Shown: positions 1-6,552 of the stretch, piece after piece
Position numbering within the stretch: the stretch's first letter is position 1
How the letters are laid out: each line of letters starts with the position of its first letter
NCBI GenBank assembly: GCA_020349865.1
Contig: CP070700.1
Span: 1,979,400-1,988,706 of the forward strand
DNA: 9,307 bases
Source: Desulfobacteraceae bacterium
GTDB taxonomy: Bacteria; Desulfobacterota; DSM-4660; Desulfatiglandales; Desulfatiglandaceae
Reading direction: 5' to 3'
The notes under the pieces: generated by a model
What the model was told of the DNA's origin: nothing
What the model saw: the letters and a program-made list of their open reading frames with translations, nothing else
The model's database searches: none
Made by a program: the position numbers and the translations under genes

Positions 1-115
1 ACGGATACGTACGTCGGAATGACGACAGATGAAGCGCAACGCAGCACTTCGGCTATGCTCAGGGCCGCGAGCCTGACGAGCGGCAGATGGACTATTTACG
101 AAGCCGTCAATGTTG
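1..115. repeat. Composite dispersed intergenic repeat (probable)
   Basis: This GC-rich stretch stands out from the AT-rich DNA that follows it. It holds pieces that resemble dispersed non-coding repeats I recall from Desulfobacterota genomes: a GGAATGACG end near 16-24, a GAAGCGCAACGCAGC block at 32-46, a CTTCGGCTATGCTCAG block near 48-63, and a GGCAGATGGACT...TTTACGAAGCCGTCAA block at 81-112. Frame +1 happens to stay open to a TAA at 160-162, but the inferred peptide is low-complexity, rich in Ser, Thr and Ala, and matches no family I know. I therefore treat it as repeat rather than the tail of a gene. The assignment rests on remembered repeat families, and copy number cannot be tested from one window. 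Confidence 0.4.
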
Positions 116-441
116 TTACCTCATCAAACAGAAACCTTAGCCCTAAAGAGACTTCAGCATAAGCATACTATTTTCCTGTTTCTTGCTTGTCAATCATAAA
201 GATTCGTAATATTTTAGATTTTTTGAAGAAAAATCATATAAAACATAAAAAATACTGGCGACAGAGTCCGTTTTGTTGTATGTATTCCCCTTATTTGGCA
301 TTTTCAAGATGCTTTATCGCTTCTCTAACTACGGTTAAAGTATTATAAGCATATTCCTAACTTTTTTCTTGACAGTAGAATATATAGGATTGTCTCCATT
401 TCTTCAGTCCGAGCGGTAGTAAGCGTCCCCTTTGAGCCGTG
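116..441. other. AT-rich intergenic region with no recognisable gene
   Basis: About 325 bp separate the repeat from the end of the VOC gene. The region is AT-rich, especially 165-260, and has no credible ORF, RNA gene or strong hairpin. It lies downstream of the VOC gene and should contain the 3' end of that transcript, but I see no stem followed by a T-tract that would be a clear intrinsic terminator. A TTGACA hexamer at 369-374 on the plus strand has no -10 box at normal spacing. Confidence 0.6.
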
Positions 442-831
442 TTATGTGGTATTTTTATAGTATGCCACCTCAATAAGGTTACAATCAGGGTCTCTGAAGT
501 AAATAGATAAAATGGAACCTTCAGCTCCAGTTCTTTCCACCGGACCTTCTATTATTTCAATACCCTTGCTCTTAATATGCTCTATTGTTTGGATGATCTC
601 AGTATCTGTAATGAAGCATAAATCCGCTGATCCTGGAGTAGGAGTTTTTGCTTTTGGTTCAAATTCCTTGCCCTTCTGATGCACATTTATTTTTTGATTG
701 CCAAATTTAAGGGCTACTCTGCTCTCACCAAACATTTCTTTTTCCATTCCGAGAACCGATTCATAAAATAGAGTCGTTTTATTGATGTCCTCTACTGTAA
801 GCACTAAGTGGTCAATATGAGTAATGCGCAT
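442..831 (-). CDS. VOC-superfamily (glyoxalase/dioxygenase fold) protein
   Basis: This 129-residue protein has the length and pattern of a single-module vicinal-oxygen-chelate protein made of two beta-alpha-beta-beta-beta repeats. The first strand carries IDHLVLTVED with His8 (His5 nearby), the usual first metal ligand. The motif FYESVLGME follows at about 22-30, His51 lies in INVHQ, and the last strand reads FRDPDCNLIEV with Glu121, the usual final metal ligand. These residues suggest a metal-dependent enzyme such as a lyase, isomerase or ring-cleaving dioxygenase relative. The substrate is not readable, and a glyoxalase I role is only one option. The ATG at 831 is preceded by GAGGGG about 5-7 bases upstream, a good ribosome binding site. 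It lies 91 bp downstream of the DJ-1/PfpI gene on the same strand and may be co-transcribed with it. Confidence 0.85.
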   Translation of the reverse strand: MRITHIDHLVLTVEDINKTTLFYESVLGMEKEMFGESRVALKFGNQKINVHQKGKEFEPKAKTPTPGSADLCFITDTEIIQTIEHIKSKGIEIIEGPVERTGAEGSILSIYFRDPDCNLIEVAYYKNTT

Positions 832-864
832 TCATTCCCCTCGACATATAATGCCCCATATCAG

Positions 865-884
865 CCGCCGCATTTAGCGGTCGG
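865..884 (-). other. GC-rich hairpin between the DJ-1-like and VOC genes
   Basis: In the 91-bp gap, positions 865-871 pair with 877-884 to form a seven-base-pair GC stem with one bulged base (881) around a five-base ATTTA loop. No T-tract follows on the minus strand, so it is not a textbook intrinsic terminator. It could be a processing or stability element between two co-transcribed genes, or a fragment of a dispersed palindrome. The structure is visible but the function is unknown. Confidence 0.3.
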
Positions 885-922
885 TTGAATTTGCCTTATG
901 AGGTATTAGTTGACACAAAACT

Positions 923-1540
923 TTACAAATGCCTCTTATTGTCCTTGGAAAATGAATACTCCATATGTCTGCATGTTGCTTTGGAAATGTCATCACCAAA
1001 GTAATGCCCAACTATATGAAGCGCCATATCAATGCCGGCAGAAATCCCTGCAGAGGTAAATACAAGCTCATCCTTTACAACATGTTGATCTTCGACAACT
1101 TCGATTTCAGGAAATAGCTCTCGCATCCAATTAATAGCCCTCCAGTGTGTTGTTGCTTTACGATCCTTCAACAATCCAGCTTTGCCAAGTAGCACCGCGC
1201 CTGTACAAACGGAGGTTATAAGCTCTACTTCATTTCCTTTTTTCTTTATCCAGTCGGTTAAAGCCTTATTATAAATCTCTCTACGCGTCCCCCATCCTCC
1301 TGGTACGACGAGAACATCGAGAAAGGGGCAATTCTGAAATGAATAGTCAGGAATTATTTTTAGGCCGCCTTGTGCTTTAACAATACCTTCTTTCTCTGCT
1401 ACTATAACCACTTCAAATGGCGAAGGCTCTTCCCGACGTTTGCTTTCATCAAGGCGAGTGGCTGAAAGCACTTCGTACGGACCTGTAAAATCTAAGACTT
1501 CAATATCATCAAAAATTAATATTCCGACGCGCTTTCTCAT
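923..1540 (-). CDS. DJ-1/PfpI family protein, isocyanide-hydratase-like
   Basis: This 205-residue cytosolic protein has the class I glutamine-amidotransferase-like fold of the DJ-1/PfpI superfamily. The N-terminal strand VGILIFDDIEVLDFTGP contains Asp17. The nucleophile elbow SVCTGAVLLGKAGLL contains Cys112 and Thr113, and it is followed by ATTHW at 129-133 and SAGISAGIDMALH at about 163-175. Asp17 plus the Cys-Thr pair is the arrangement described for cyclohexyl-isocyanide hydratase in the PfpI_2-type group. It differs from true DJ-1 and from the PfpI proteases. The same fold occurs as the N-terminal half of GlxA-type AraC regulators, but no AraC domain follows here. The function could be isocyanide hydration or something related; the substrate is inferred only from residue pattern. 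The ATG at 1540 lacks a strong ribosome binding site. The gene starts only about 30 bp beyond the end of the group II intron remnant, which may have replaced its original promoter. Confidence 0.85.
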   Translation of the reverse strand: MRKRVGILIFDDIEVLDFTGPYEVLSATRLDESKRREEPSPFEVVIVAEKEGIVKAQGGLKIIPDYSFQNCPFLDVLVVPGGWGTRREIYNKALTDWIKKKGNEVELITSVCTGAVLLGKAGLLKDRKATTHWRAINWMRELFPEIEVVEDQHVVKDELVFTSAGISAGIDMALHIVGHYFGDDISKATCRHMEYSFSKDNKRHL

Positions 1541-1570
1541 GCCATTACTTTTTTTAGCAGTGAACCGGGT

Positions 1571-1643
1571 TGATTAGAGGCCTTTCGGCATCTTCCCCTC
1601 TAAGAACTGTATGTGACGGTTTCTCCCGCAAAAAGCGGGGCTC
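1571..1643 (-). ncRNA. Group II intron 3' end, degenerate domains V and VI
   Basis: Read on the minus strand, this begins GAGCC and continues to ACATACAGTTC, then TTAGAGGGGAAG. This is the arrangement of group II intron domain V (GAGCCGT...ACGTACGGTTC) followed by the GAGGGG start of domain VI. The catalytic AGC is present at the 5' edge (1643-1604), but the 5' strand of domain V is disturbed: a CCCGC-TTTTT-GCGGG hairpin sits where the complement of CACATACAGTTC should be. Domain VI keeps a GCC-GAAA-GGC tetraloop and an unpaired A near TCTAATC, but looks shortened. It lies directly downstream of maturase C-terminal coding sequence, as in intact introns. The broken pairing and missing 5' half mean it cannot splice alone. 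Confidence 0.6.
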
Positions 1644-1645
1644 AA

Positions 1646-2038
1646 GCATGCCAAAGGTCACCCTGATGTAGCGATCCAGCTGTTCACATAAACCCCATGT
1701 CAATGCAAAAATTGCTGCTTTTATATGCCGGCGTCGCCAGAAATAGGCGGCGTATTCAGGTAAATAAGGTTAGCAACTGGTTTTGTCTTGACATGGCCCC
1801 CGATACCAATTGATGATACCTTTACTACCTGGTATAGACGTATCTTGCTCTTATACTTATTAAAGTTGGAGAATAGGTGTTTGCGTCCGGCAGCTGACCG
1901 ATATCTTTTTATCAGACTGTAATTAGACTTGTTTGAGTATCGCCGTCTGAGCATTCGCCAGAGTTGGTGGAAGATATAGTAATCGACATAGCCAAATGCG
2001 AGCGATGCGACCATATGGCGATGATAGCTGATCTATCA
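1646..2038 (-). pseudogene. Group II intron maturase/reverse transcriptase, C-terminal fragment, frameshifted
   Basis: From about 2038 the minus strand reads SYHRHMVASLAFGYVDYY, IFHQLWRMLRRRYSNKSN, SAAGRKHLFSNF and then GGHVKTKPVAN. This matches the end of group II intron-encoded proteins, whose maturase (X) domain and tail typically read YHRHVVSKxxFSYVDxxIxxxLWRWxRRRHPNKS, GRxWVF and HVKxKxxANPYDPEWExYFExR. In the first frame the match ends at LIYL near 1757. One base over, it resumes as PEYAAYFWRRRH, so there is a frameshift at about 1755-1760. The second frame stays open through the domain V region to a TAA at 1554-1556. The whole reverse-transcriptase domain, including its YADD site, is absent. 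This is a dead 3' remnant; the start ATG at 2014 seen in one frame is internal to the domain and not a real start. Confidence 0.75.
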
Positions 2039-2190
2039 AATCCCGGCCATCAAGAAAAACATCCATGCTCTCATTACCCGGGCTTGCCACATGGTATAAA
2101 GAGCCGGGATACTCTATCCTTAATGGCCTTCTCATGCTTGCAGCTTACGTTAATCTCGTGTTTATGTCAAATGTCAACGGCCTGACACCT
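2038..2190 (-). pseudogene. RAYT (REP-associated tyrosine transposase, IS200/IS605-like), 5' fragment
   Basis: The ATG at 2135 opens a peptide beginning MRRPLRIEYPGSLYHVASPG and NESMDVFLDGRD. This is the N-terminal signature of Y1/TnpA_REP proteins (usually MARPLRIEYPGxxYHVxxRGNERxxIFxDDRD), which nick single-stranded DNA with a HUH histidine pair and a catalytic tyrosine. Only about 33 codons remain. The invariant Arg of the RGN motif is changed to Pro (SPGNE), and the HUH and Tyr regions are missing. Upstream, the minus strand has GGTGTCAGGCC then TTGACATTTGACATAAA (about 2162-2190), which resembles the conserved left end I recall for RAYT loci. Homology stops at GRD near 2038, where maturase sequence begins in another frame. 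It is non-functional. Confidence 0.75.
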
Positions 2191-2252
2191 TTTTTTCTAG
2201 TAGATAACATATGTCATTTCACCGCCCATCATAAGAGGAGTCAAAGGCTGAC

Positions 2253-3161
2253 TTAATCCTTTTCTGACCGTTTTATTAGGGCACCGATATCAATCAATAT
2301 CTCAGAAACTACCCTTTTACCTTCTTCATCCAATTGTCTCTGAGGAGGTAGGGGGGAGCCCACAGGAAACCCCTGCATCTCCAATCCGGCCTTTACGCAT
2401 GCAGCAAGGGAATAATTCTGAAAGGCAACATTGAGCGCCCATAAAGTTTTTTGGAGTTCTAAGGCCTCTTCCTACTTTTTTTCCTGCGCCAACCTGTAAA
2501 GCTTTACACACTGCTCCGGAATCAGGCAGGCTGGCCCGGCCATCCACCCAACACCACCCATCATTAATACAAAAAGCGGGATATGTGCCGAAGCACTGAA
2601 AACCTTGATCCGATCCTTAAGGGCATTAATAATTGATAAAAGCTTGCCTGTCTTGCCCGATGCGTCTTTTAGATAACCGATGTTCGGTTCTTTAGCCAAT
2701 TCCTCAAGCATGGGAATGGTAAAGTCCCACTTGGCGAATTTTGGATTGGTATATAAAACAATTGGGCAGGATACGGCGCGGGCCACAGCCCGAAAATGCT
2801 CTACTACCTGGTGGTCAGACAAAGGGAAATAGGTTGGTAAGACCACAAGGATGCCATCCGCGCCAATACGCTCTGTCTCTATTGCTTGTTTTACCGCGCC
2901 ATTAGTTGTGATTTCAGTAACACCGGCAATAACGGGGACGCGTCCGGCAGTAGTCTCAACTACCACCTCTATCACCCTTTTTTTCAGTTCCCAAGGAAGA
3001 TAGGCGCCTTCTCCGGTGCTTCCCAAAGGGGTCATTCCATGTACCCCTTTTGAGATAAGATGATTCACCAGATCACGCAACACGTCATCTTTGAGGTTGC
3101 CTGATTGATCTGTGGGCGTCACAAGATAGGGAAAGATCCCTGCGAATTCATTTTGTGGCAT
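2253..3161 (-). pseudogene. DapA-family (DHDPS/N-acetylneuraminate lyase) aldolase interrupted by an in-frame amber codon
   Basis: Read through one TAG, the frame encodes 302 residues, the normal size for this TIM-barrel class I aldolase family. Members join or split pyruvate and a second carbonyl compound through a lysine Schiff base. Visible landmarks are PYLVTPTDQSG (11-21), PLGSTGEG (45-52, family GTTGE), Tyr137 in VLYTNP, the Schiff-base Lys165 in YLKDASG, and GGVGWMAGPACLIPE (202-216). The TAG at 2472-2474 is codon 230. In the same frame EEALELQKTLWALNVAF follows, then VKAGLEMQGFPVGSPLPP, a typical family C-terminal helical domain, ending at TAA (2253-2255). Termination at the amber would give a 229-residue protein that keeps the catalytic lysine but loses the last helices. 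The gene starts 17 bp after the iron-sulfur subunit with GAGGAA eight bases before the ATG, so it belongs to the same operon. The substrate (2-keto-3-deoxy acid, dihydrodipicolinate or other) is unknown. Confidence 0.85.
2472..2474 (-). other. In-frame TAG codon inside the DapA-like gene
   Basis: The minus strand reads GCG CAG GAA AAA AAG TAG GAA GAG GCC, so the amber follows a run of seven A residues and the family homology continues in the same frame. DapA relatives commonly have Trp or Tyr at this place (as in ...W/Y-EEAL). A single substitution from TGG, TAT or TAC would create the TAG. Options are a nonsense mutation, a sequencing or assembly error, or translational readthrough; the first two are the simplest. 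Confidence 0.8.
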
Positions 3162-3178
3162 TGTGTTTATTCCTCAGC

Positions 3179-3907
3179 CTATCTGTTAGGCTCTGACCTG
3201 AATCTGCCCGCTTTCGCCAAGGCAATAAAATGTGCCACATCTATCTCCTTGGGGCACACGAAAGAGCAGGCCATCGAGGTATGGCATCTATATATGCCTT
3301 CTTCGCTATATAGAAGATCCAATCTCTCCTCTTTTGACTGTTCACGGGGGTCCATTAAACGGACAATGCTTGCCATGACGGCATTTGGCCCTAAAAAGCC
3401 TTTATGACTGCTGATACAGGCAGTGGCACAGCAGAAGCAATTAACGCATCGGGTTGCCTCCACATAATGTTCCAGGTCTCGAGGATCGATCCGGTATTCA
3501 TTTCCCGGGTTCGGGTTTTGCGCCGTCTCGATAATATAAGGCTTGACTCTATTAACCCTTTCATATGCCTGTTCTAAATCCACAATAAGATCTCGGACCA
3601 CAGGGGCAATGTTAATTGGCTCGACCTTAAAAACTGTGGTCCCGAAATAAGCTACCGCTTTTTCAACGAGAAGCTCGCATGCAAGGAGGGGCTTTCCGTT
3701 GACCTTGACCGCACAGGTCCCGCATTGTGCGTGCTCACACGATGAGTTCCAGGCTAAGCTCGGGTCCAATTCGCTGTTTATTTTTCGAAAAACATCAGTA
3801 AATCGAAGAATCCTTCCAGCCTCCAACTCATAATCCTGTACCCAGGATCTTTCGCTATCAGGATCATATCGTTTTACCTTTAAAGTAATATTATACTTGT
3901 TTTCCAT
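3179..3907 (-). CDS. sdhB: Succinate dehydrogenase/fumarate reductase iron-sulfur subunit
   Basis: This 242-residue protein carries electrons between the flavin subunit and the quinone site of complex II. The N-terminal plant-type ferredoxin domain has Cys57-x4-Cys62-x2-Cys65-x11-Cys77 for the [2Fe-2S] cluster. The C-terminal domain has CVNCFCCATAC (Cys154, 157, 160, 164) and CHTSMACSFVCP (Cys208, 214, 218), which bind the [4Fe-4S] and [3Fe-4S] centres. All expected ligands are present and the length is normal. The ATG overlaps the TAA of the flavoprotein gene by one base (TAATG), indicating translational coupling. The stop is TAG, followed three codons later by TAA. Sequence alone does not say whether the complex works as succinate dehydrogenase or fumarate reductase, or on a substituted succinate. 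Confidence 0.92.
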   Translation of the reverse strand: MENKYNITLKVKRYDPDSERSWVQDYELEAGRILRFTDVFRKINSELDPSLAWNSSCEHAQCGTCAVKVNGKPLLACELLVEKAVAYFGTTVFKVEPINIAPVVRDLIVDLEQAYERVNRVKPYIIETAQNPNPGNEYRIDPRDLEHYVEATRCVNCFCCATACISSHKGFLGPNAVMASIVRLMDPREQSKEERLDLLYSEEGIYRCHTSMACSFVCPKEIDVAHFIALAKAGRFRSEPNR

Positions 3908-5703
3908 TAATATTTTCTCTCGATCACACCGAATTTTTCATAATTCTCATCCCTAGCATCATAGAGACTCATATCCACCGGACGTCTTTCAAAGTTTACC
4001 CTACCAAACTCTTTCATAGAGGCTAAGGTGTGATGGTTAAATTCGTCTTTTCTTTCCGGGAAATCCTCACGAAAATGTCCGCCCCTGGACTCTCTTCTGT
4101 TTAAAGCCCCTCGTGCGCAGACCATGGAGACGGCCAAGAGATTATGTAACTCCCATCGTTGAATGAGTTCCTGATTCATGATGAGGCTTTTACTTGACAA
4201 AAAGGTGTTGTCAGCACGATCTTTGATTCCCTTCAATGCTTGAATCGCCTTTCTAAGTCCATCTTCTGTCCGGAAGATACCCACTTTCTCCGTCATGAGT
4301 GTTTGCATATCCTGTCGAATTTGTCCAAGATTGCCTTTTCCTTTGCCATCTATAAATTTTGAGAACAGAGAAAAGGTCATCTCACCTGCATCTTCCGGGG
4401 GCTCATTCAGTTCCTCTCCGAGACAATCGAGGGCCTTTTCTCCTGCAATTTTTCCCATAGTGATTAATTCTAAAAGGGAATTTGTGCCGAGACGATTAAA
4501 ACCATGAAAGCTGGCCGCCGCGCACTCCCCTACAGCAAAAAGACCTGAGATCAGCTCCTGCGCTCCGTTTTGAACCTCCCCAAATTCATTTGTCGGGATA
4601 CCCCCCATATGATAGTGAACACTCGGTCGAACAGGGCATAGATCTTTTTTTGGATCGATATTGACAAACTTTTTGAAAAAGCCTGTAACCTCAGGGATTT
4701 GCACATCATGAACATAATTTGATAGATACCGCAGATCTATCCAGACATGCTGGATATTATGATCCGGATTCAATACCCCTCTTCCCTCTCTAATTTCGGT
4801 TTCGATCGCCCGCGCCACGAGATCGCGCGGGGCCAGTTCTTTCATCTTAGGGGCATAGCGTTCCATAAAGGCTTCCAGATCCCTGTTACGCAATATACCT
4901 CCCACTGATCGCAAAGTCTCGCTGGCCAGAATACCGGGTCCGACAATACCCGTTGGATGGAATTGCACGGCTTCAGCATCCATTACCGGCAGCCCTGCCT
5001 GGAGAATGAGAGCGAGCCCATCTCCGGTATTCTGGCGACAATTTGTAGTAACCCTGAATAACTGGCCACTCCCACCCATAGCCAAGACCGTGGCCTTCGC
5101 TATGACTCTAACAAATTCCCCTTCTTTTTGTTTGAAGATCACGGCGCCTACGCATCGGTTTCCTCTGAAGAGAAGCTCCGTGGCAATGGACTGATTTATG
5201 AAAGAGATGCCCCCTCTCAGGGCTTCTCCCCAAAGTGTGTCAATAATGCCTTTTCCGGTTCGATCAGCCTCGAACACTGCACGAAATGCCGAAGCCTCAC
5301 CAAAATTCAAGGTATGACCGCCAAATGTTCTCTTACCAAGGTTACCCTCCCCGTTACGGCTAAAATGCATGCCGTGATTCTCCAACCACACAATCTGACC
5401 CCATGCTGAATTTACAATCTTCTTGATAACATTTTGGTCGGCCGAGCAATCAGAGCCTTTCCATGTGTCAAACATGTGATAGATGGGTTTATCAACCGGG
5501 TCCCTTGGATCCACTGCGGCCAATCCACCCTGGGCAGTACTGGTATGGGATTTTTGTGAATGTGCGACTTTAGTTACGGCCACAACCATTGTCCCATGCC
5601 TTTTCTCGAAAATTTCTGCTGCACACCGCAGACCAGCGCCACCACCCCCGATAATTAAAACATCGCACCTTACAGTTGAATTTATTCGAAACTTATTCCC
5701 CAT
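3907..5703 (-). CDS. sdhA: Succinate dehydrogenase/fumarate reductase flavoprotein subunit
   Basis: This is the catalytic subunit that oxidises succinate or reduces fumarate, about 598 residues from the chosen start. It shows the FAD-binding GGGGAG (19-24) and SHTSTAQGG, whose His53 is the expected covalent FAD attachment site. Further motifs are FGGHTLNFGEASAF and EADRTGKGI, QFHPTGI, the APRDLVARAIE segment with the catalytic arginine, HYHMGGI, and GECAAASFHGFNRLGTNSLLE near the C-terminal side of the FAD domain. The active-site loop reads LASETLRSVGG instead of the more common LMTEGxRGEGG, keeping the Glu and Arg. A TTG at 5724 could extend the protein by seven codons. I prefer ATG 5703 because AAGGGA at 5711-5716 lies seven bases upstream and would be inside the longer version. 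It stands between the anchor and iron-sulfur genes in C-A-B order. Confidence 0.93.
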   Translation of the reverse strand: MGNKFRINSTVRCDVLIIGGGGAGLRCAAEIFEKRHGTMVVAVTKVAHSQKSHTSTAQGGLAAVDPRDPVDKPIYHMFDTWKGSDCSADQNVIKKIVNSAWGQIVWLENHGMHFSRNGEGNLGKRTFGGHTLNFGEASAFRAVFEADRTGKGIIDTLWGEALRGGISFINQSIATELLFRGNRCVGAVIFKQKEGEFVRVIAKATVLAMGGSGQLFRVTTNCRQNTGDGLALILQAGLPVMDAEAVQFHPTGIVGPGILASETLRSVGGILRNRDLEAFMERYAPKMKELAPRDLVARAIETEIREGRGVLNPDHNIQHVWIDLRYLSNYVHDVQIPEVTGFFKKFVNIDPKKDLCPVRPSVHYHMGGIPTNEFGEVQNGAQELISGLFAVGECAAASFHGFNRLGTNSLLELITMGKIAGEKALDCLGEELNEPPEDAGEMTFSLFSKFIDGKGKGNLGQIRQDMQTLMTEKVGIFRTEDGLRKAIQALKGIKDRADNTFLSSKSLIMNQELIQRWELHNLLAVSMVCARGALNRRESRGGHFREDFPERKDEFNHHTLASMKEFGRVNFERRPVDMSLYDARDENYEKFGVIERKY

Positions 5704-5710
5704 GAAAAAA

Positions 5711-5716
5711 TCCCTT
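5711..5716 (-). promoter_or_regulatory. Ribosome binding site fixing the flavoprotein start at 5703
   Basis: AAGGGA on the minus strand is separated by seven bases from the ATG at 5701-5703. It falls just after the TGA of the anchor gene (5721-5723), arguing for re-initiation at this ATG rather than at the TTG at 5722-5724. Confidence 0.6.
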
Positions 5717-5720
5717 ATGG

Positions 5721-6539
5721 TCAAATGGCAAGAGTAAGCCTGATGCCGGCCCAGGCAAAGATCACCATTACCAAGATAACCAGGGCAGTTAACCCCATTC
5801 GGAGGACCCGAAAAGAAACATAGTCTCTTGTCACAGATATGAAACCATAGCCGGCATGGTAAAGCACCACAACAAGCAGTCCCAGATCAACAAATTTAAT
5901 AAACCAGTTTTGCATCCTCATAATCACTACGTTCGCTTCTTTCCCAACCGAAGGATTGAGATGCATGAATAAAAGATGGGCTGGCACCATGACCAGCAAA
6001 AAGGCTCCGGTGATCCTTTGAAGCTTCCACACCAACGAATGCTGGGTTGCCCAGAACTTGGATGCAACTCCATAAACAAGAGTTAAAGATGCAACAAGCA
6101 TGGCCAACCAGTAAAAAACTGCGGATACGCTCTGAGTGCCTATCAGCATCAAAATTCCTAAAAGTGCTACATACAGAATGGAAAAACCTAAAAGCCACCG
6201 TATCATGGATTCATCGTTCCTCATTCCAAAGCCCTCGTACAGAATCAGCCTGCCTCCGTTGAGGGCATGAAAGATGACCGGTAACGCTAATCCCCACTCT
6301 AAAATGGTGAAGAGAGAGGATCGGTAGATCTTCATCGTGGCATCATAGAGGGGGGGAGAGGAGAGGGATAAGAGGGTATAAAGGTGAATCCACAGGTAAG
6401 CAACTAAAGAGAGTCCGGCAATGCGATGACACCAGGCAATGACATAAGGCAATCCCCTTGTTTTGGCATAAAATGAAATGAAGGGTATGCGATTTAAAAA
6501 ACCTAAAATCAAAATCTTTAAGTTTTTTGCTATATGCAA
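5721..6539 (-). CDS. Complex II membrane anchor, long form resembling a SdhC-SdhD fusion
   Basis: This 272-residue integral membrane protein has about seven hydrophobic helices, near residues 33-57, 77-100, 114-135, 138-160, 177-195, 213-235 and 247-268. It lacks a cleavable signal. Two halves look like separate cytochrome-b-type anchors. The first has WCHRIAGLSLVAYLWIHLY (His38, His52) and FHALNGGRLIL (His91), close to SdhC. The second has LQRITGAFLLVMVPAHLLF (His188, also His193) and LYHAGYGFISVTRDYV (His228), close to SdhC/SdhD-like helices. These histidines could hold one or two b hemes. Single-gene anchors of other C-A-B operons are usually nearer 200-250 residues. The start is TTG at 6539, chosen because AGGGGG at 6547-6552 lies seven bases upstream, overlapping the regulator's stop. 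No separate sdhD gene is present, supporting a single-polypeptide anchor. Confidence 0.85.
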   Translation of the reverse strand: MHIAKNLKILILGFLNRIPFISFYAKTRGLPYVIAWCHRIAGLSLVAYLWIHLYTLLSLSSPPLYDATMKIYRSSLFTILEWGLALPVIFHALNGGRLILYEGFGMRNDESMIRWLLGFSILYVALLGILMLIGTQSVSAVFYWLAMLVASLTLVYGVASKFWATQHSLVWKLQRITGAFLLVMVPAHLLFMHLNPSVGKEANVVIMRMQNWFIKFVDLGLLVVVLYHAGYGFISVTRDYVSFRVLRMGLTALVILVMVIFAWAGIRLTLAI

Positions 6540-6546
6540 CTTAAAA

Positions 6547-6552
6547 CCCCCT
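6547..6552 (-). promoter_or_regulatory. Ribosome binding site supporting a TTG start for the anchor gene
   Basis: AGGGGG on the minus strand overlaps the TAG stop (6551-6553) of the GntR-type gene and sits seven bases before the TTG at 6537-6539. The overlap suggests that translation of the regulator and the anchor are coupled. Confidence 0.55.

Noticed and set aside
1..162. Open plus-strand frame ending in TAA, possible 3' end of an upstream gene
   Set aside because: The peptide matches no family I know, and the DNA resembles dispersed non-coding repeats.
369..374. TTGACA hexamer as a plus-strand sigma-70 promoter
   Set aside because: No -10 box at 16-18 bp spacing (TATATA is only six bases away), and it would transcribe antisense to the VOC gene with no plus-strand gene to serve.
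1923..2135. 70-codon ORF as a complete small gene
   Set aside because: Only its first 33 or so codons match RAYT proteins. The rest is out-of-frame maturase sequence, so it is a chimera of remnants.
2472..2474. Pyrrolysine or genome-wide amber recoding at the DapA-like TAG
   Set aside because: Four other genes in the window (iron-sulfur subunit, GntR, PrpD-like, ferredoxin) use TAG as their natural stop. DapA-family aldolases are not known pyrrolysine proteins, and no pyl genes are in view.
2326..2547. Minus-strand ORF of 73 codons overlapping the end of the DapA-like gene
   Set aside because: It is out of frame with the family homology. The true continuation lies in the frame of the DapA-like gene after the TAG.
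3105..3407. 100-codon plus-strand ORF antisense to the iron-sulfur and DapA-like genes
   Set aside because: It lies opposite strongly conserved coding sequence and has no recognisable domain; it is a shadow frame.
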